This document shows positions 6,142 through 6,210 of a DNA stretch of 6,210 nt, piece after piece (the first letter of the stretch is position 1; each line of letters begins with the position of its first letter). The notes below the pieces were generated by a model. It was given only the letters and a program-made list of their open reading frames with translations, was not told the origin of the DNA and made no database searches. The position numbers were made by a program, and so were the translations under genes. The stretch is from Clostridiales bacterium (GTDB lineage Bacteria; Bacillota; Clostridia; Caldicoprobacterales; DTU083), in NCBI GenBank assembly GCA_012512335.1, contig JAAZEK010000398.1:1-6210 (forward strand), read 5' to 3'.

Positions 6142-6170
6142 AGGGGCAGACCGAGTCGGTCTGCCCCTTT
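6142..6170 (+). terminator. Strong hairpin, probable (bidirectional) transcription terminator
   Basis: AGGGGCAGACC (6142-6152) pairs perfectly with GGTCTGCCCCT (6158-6168). One more G-C pair closes an AGT triloop, giving a 12-bp GC-rich stem about 48 nt after the membrane gene stop. The following T-run is short on the plus strand (TTT). On the minus strand the hairpin is followed by GCTTTTAC. It could therefore end transcripts from both directions, with termination on the plus strand possibly inefficient. Confidence 0.75.
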
Positions 6171-6177
6171 CACCTAT

Positions 6178-6210
6178 TCAGTCCCTGTAATTGCTCGCCT
6201 GGGCTTCAAA
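6178..6210 (-). CDS. Possible C-terminal end of a convergent gene (10 codons only)
   Basis: Read from the right edge on the minus strand, one frame gives FEAQASNYRD and then TGA (6180-6178), 9 nt before the hairpin. The layout (stop, hairpin, CTTTT) suits the end of a convergent gene. Ten codons cannot establish coding, and I do not recognise the protein. Other frames are also open over so short a stretch. Confidence 0.25.
   Translation of the reverse strand, partial: FEAQASNYRD

Noticed and set aside
1..6210. CRISPR array, IS element, tRNA, rRNA, toxin-antitoxin or defence genes
   Set aside because: No repeat-spacer pattern, transposase, terminal inverted repeats, structured RNA or matching small ORF pair is visible.

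Overview
The window carries most of a de novo purine biosynthesis operon on the minus strand, and a divergent integral-membrane protein gene on the plus strand. The moderately AT-rich sequence, strong Shine-Dalgarno (SD) sites, GTG starts, a Bacillus-type PurBox operator and the sequence style of PurN and PurM point to the Bacillota. Clostridia are the most likely group: PurN has the FCGMGFYG variant after its HPSL motif, and PurF has iron-sulfur cluster cysteines. No species can be named from this evidence.

The minus-strand order in transcription sense is purE (4524-4018), purF (3924-2572), purM (2510-1485), purN (1488-868) and purH (859 to the left edge, incomplete). Junctions get tighter downstream: purE-purF has a 93-nt gap, purF-purM a 61-nt gap, purM-purN a 4-nt GTGA overlap and purN-purH an 8-nt gap. 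The products act on PRPP to PRA (PurF), GAR to FGAR (PurN), FGAM to AIR (PurM), the AIR/CAIR step (PurE) and the last two steps to IMP (PurH). purC, which commonly lies between purE and purF in clostridial operons, is absent, and no purK is present. purD may follow purH outside the window.

Control lies in the 315-nt divergent spacer (4525-4839). It holds a near-consensus extended -10 sigma-A promoter for purE (TTGACA-N17-TATATT). Directly upstream is an inverted pair of PurBoxes (CGAACATT/AATGTTCG), as expected for the Bacillota PurR regulator. A third, degenerate PurBox-like half-site lies further toward the divergent gene. The predicted leader is only about 60 nt and has no purine riboswitch.

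On the right, 4840-6093 encodes a 417-aa membrane protein built of four tandem TM-helix repeats of the mechanosensitive-channel-related type. It has an MscS-TM3-like final helix, no MscS beta domain and an acidic tail with a CPEC motif. A 16-bp perfect palindrome overlaps its best-placed -10 box. A strong hairpin follows the gene, and the last 33 nt may be the end of a convergent gene.

The most notable observation is in PurF. As written, the reading frame starts two residues after the expected position of the invariant N-terminal catalytic cysteine, and an in-frame stop lies eight codons upstream. The rest of the enzyme looks intact. Either the sequence is wrong there, or this organism's PurF lacks glutaminase activity. 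I see no mobile element, CRISPR array, tRNA or rRNA, and no clear sign of an undescribed defence or signalling system.
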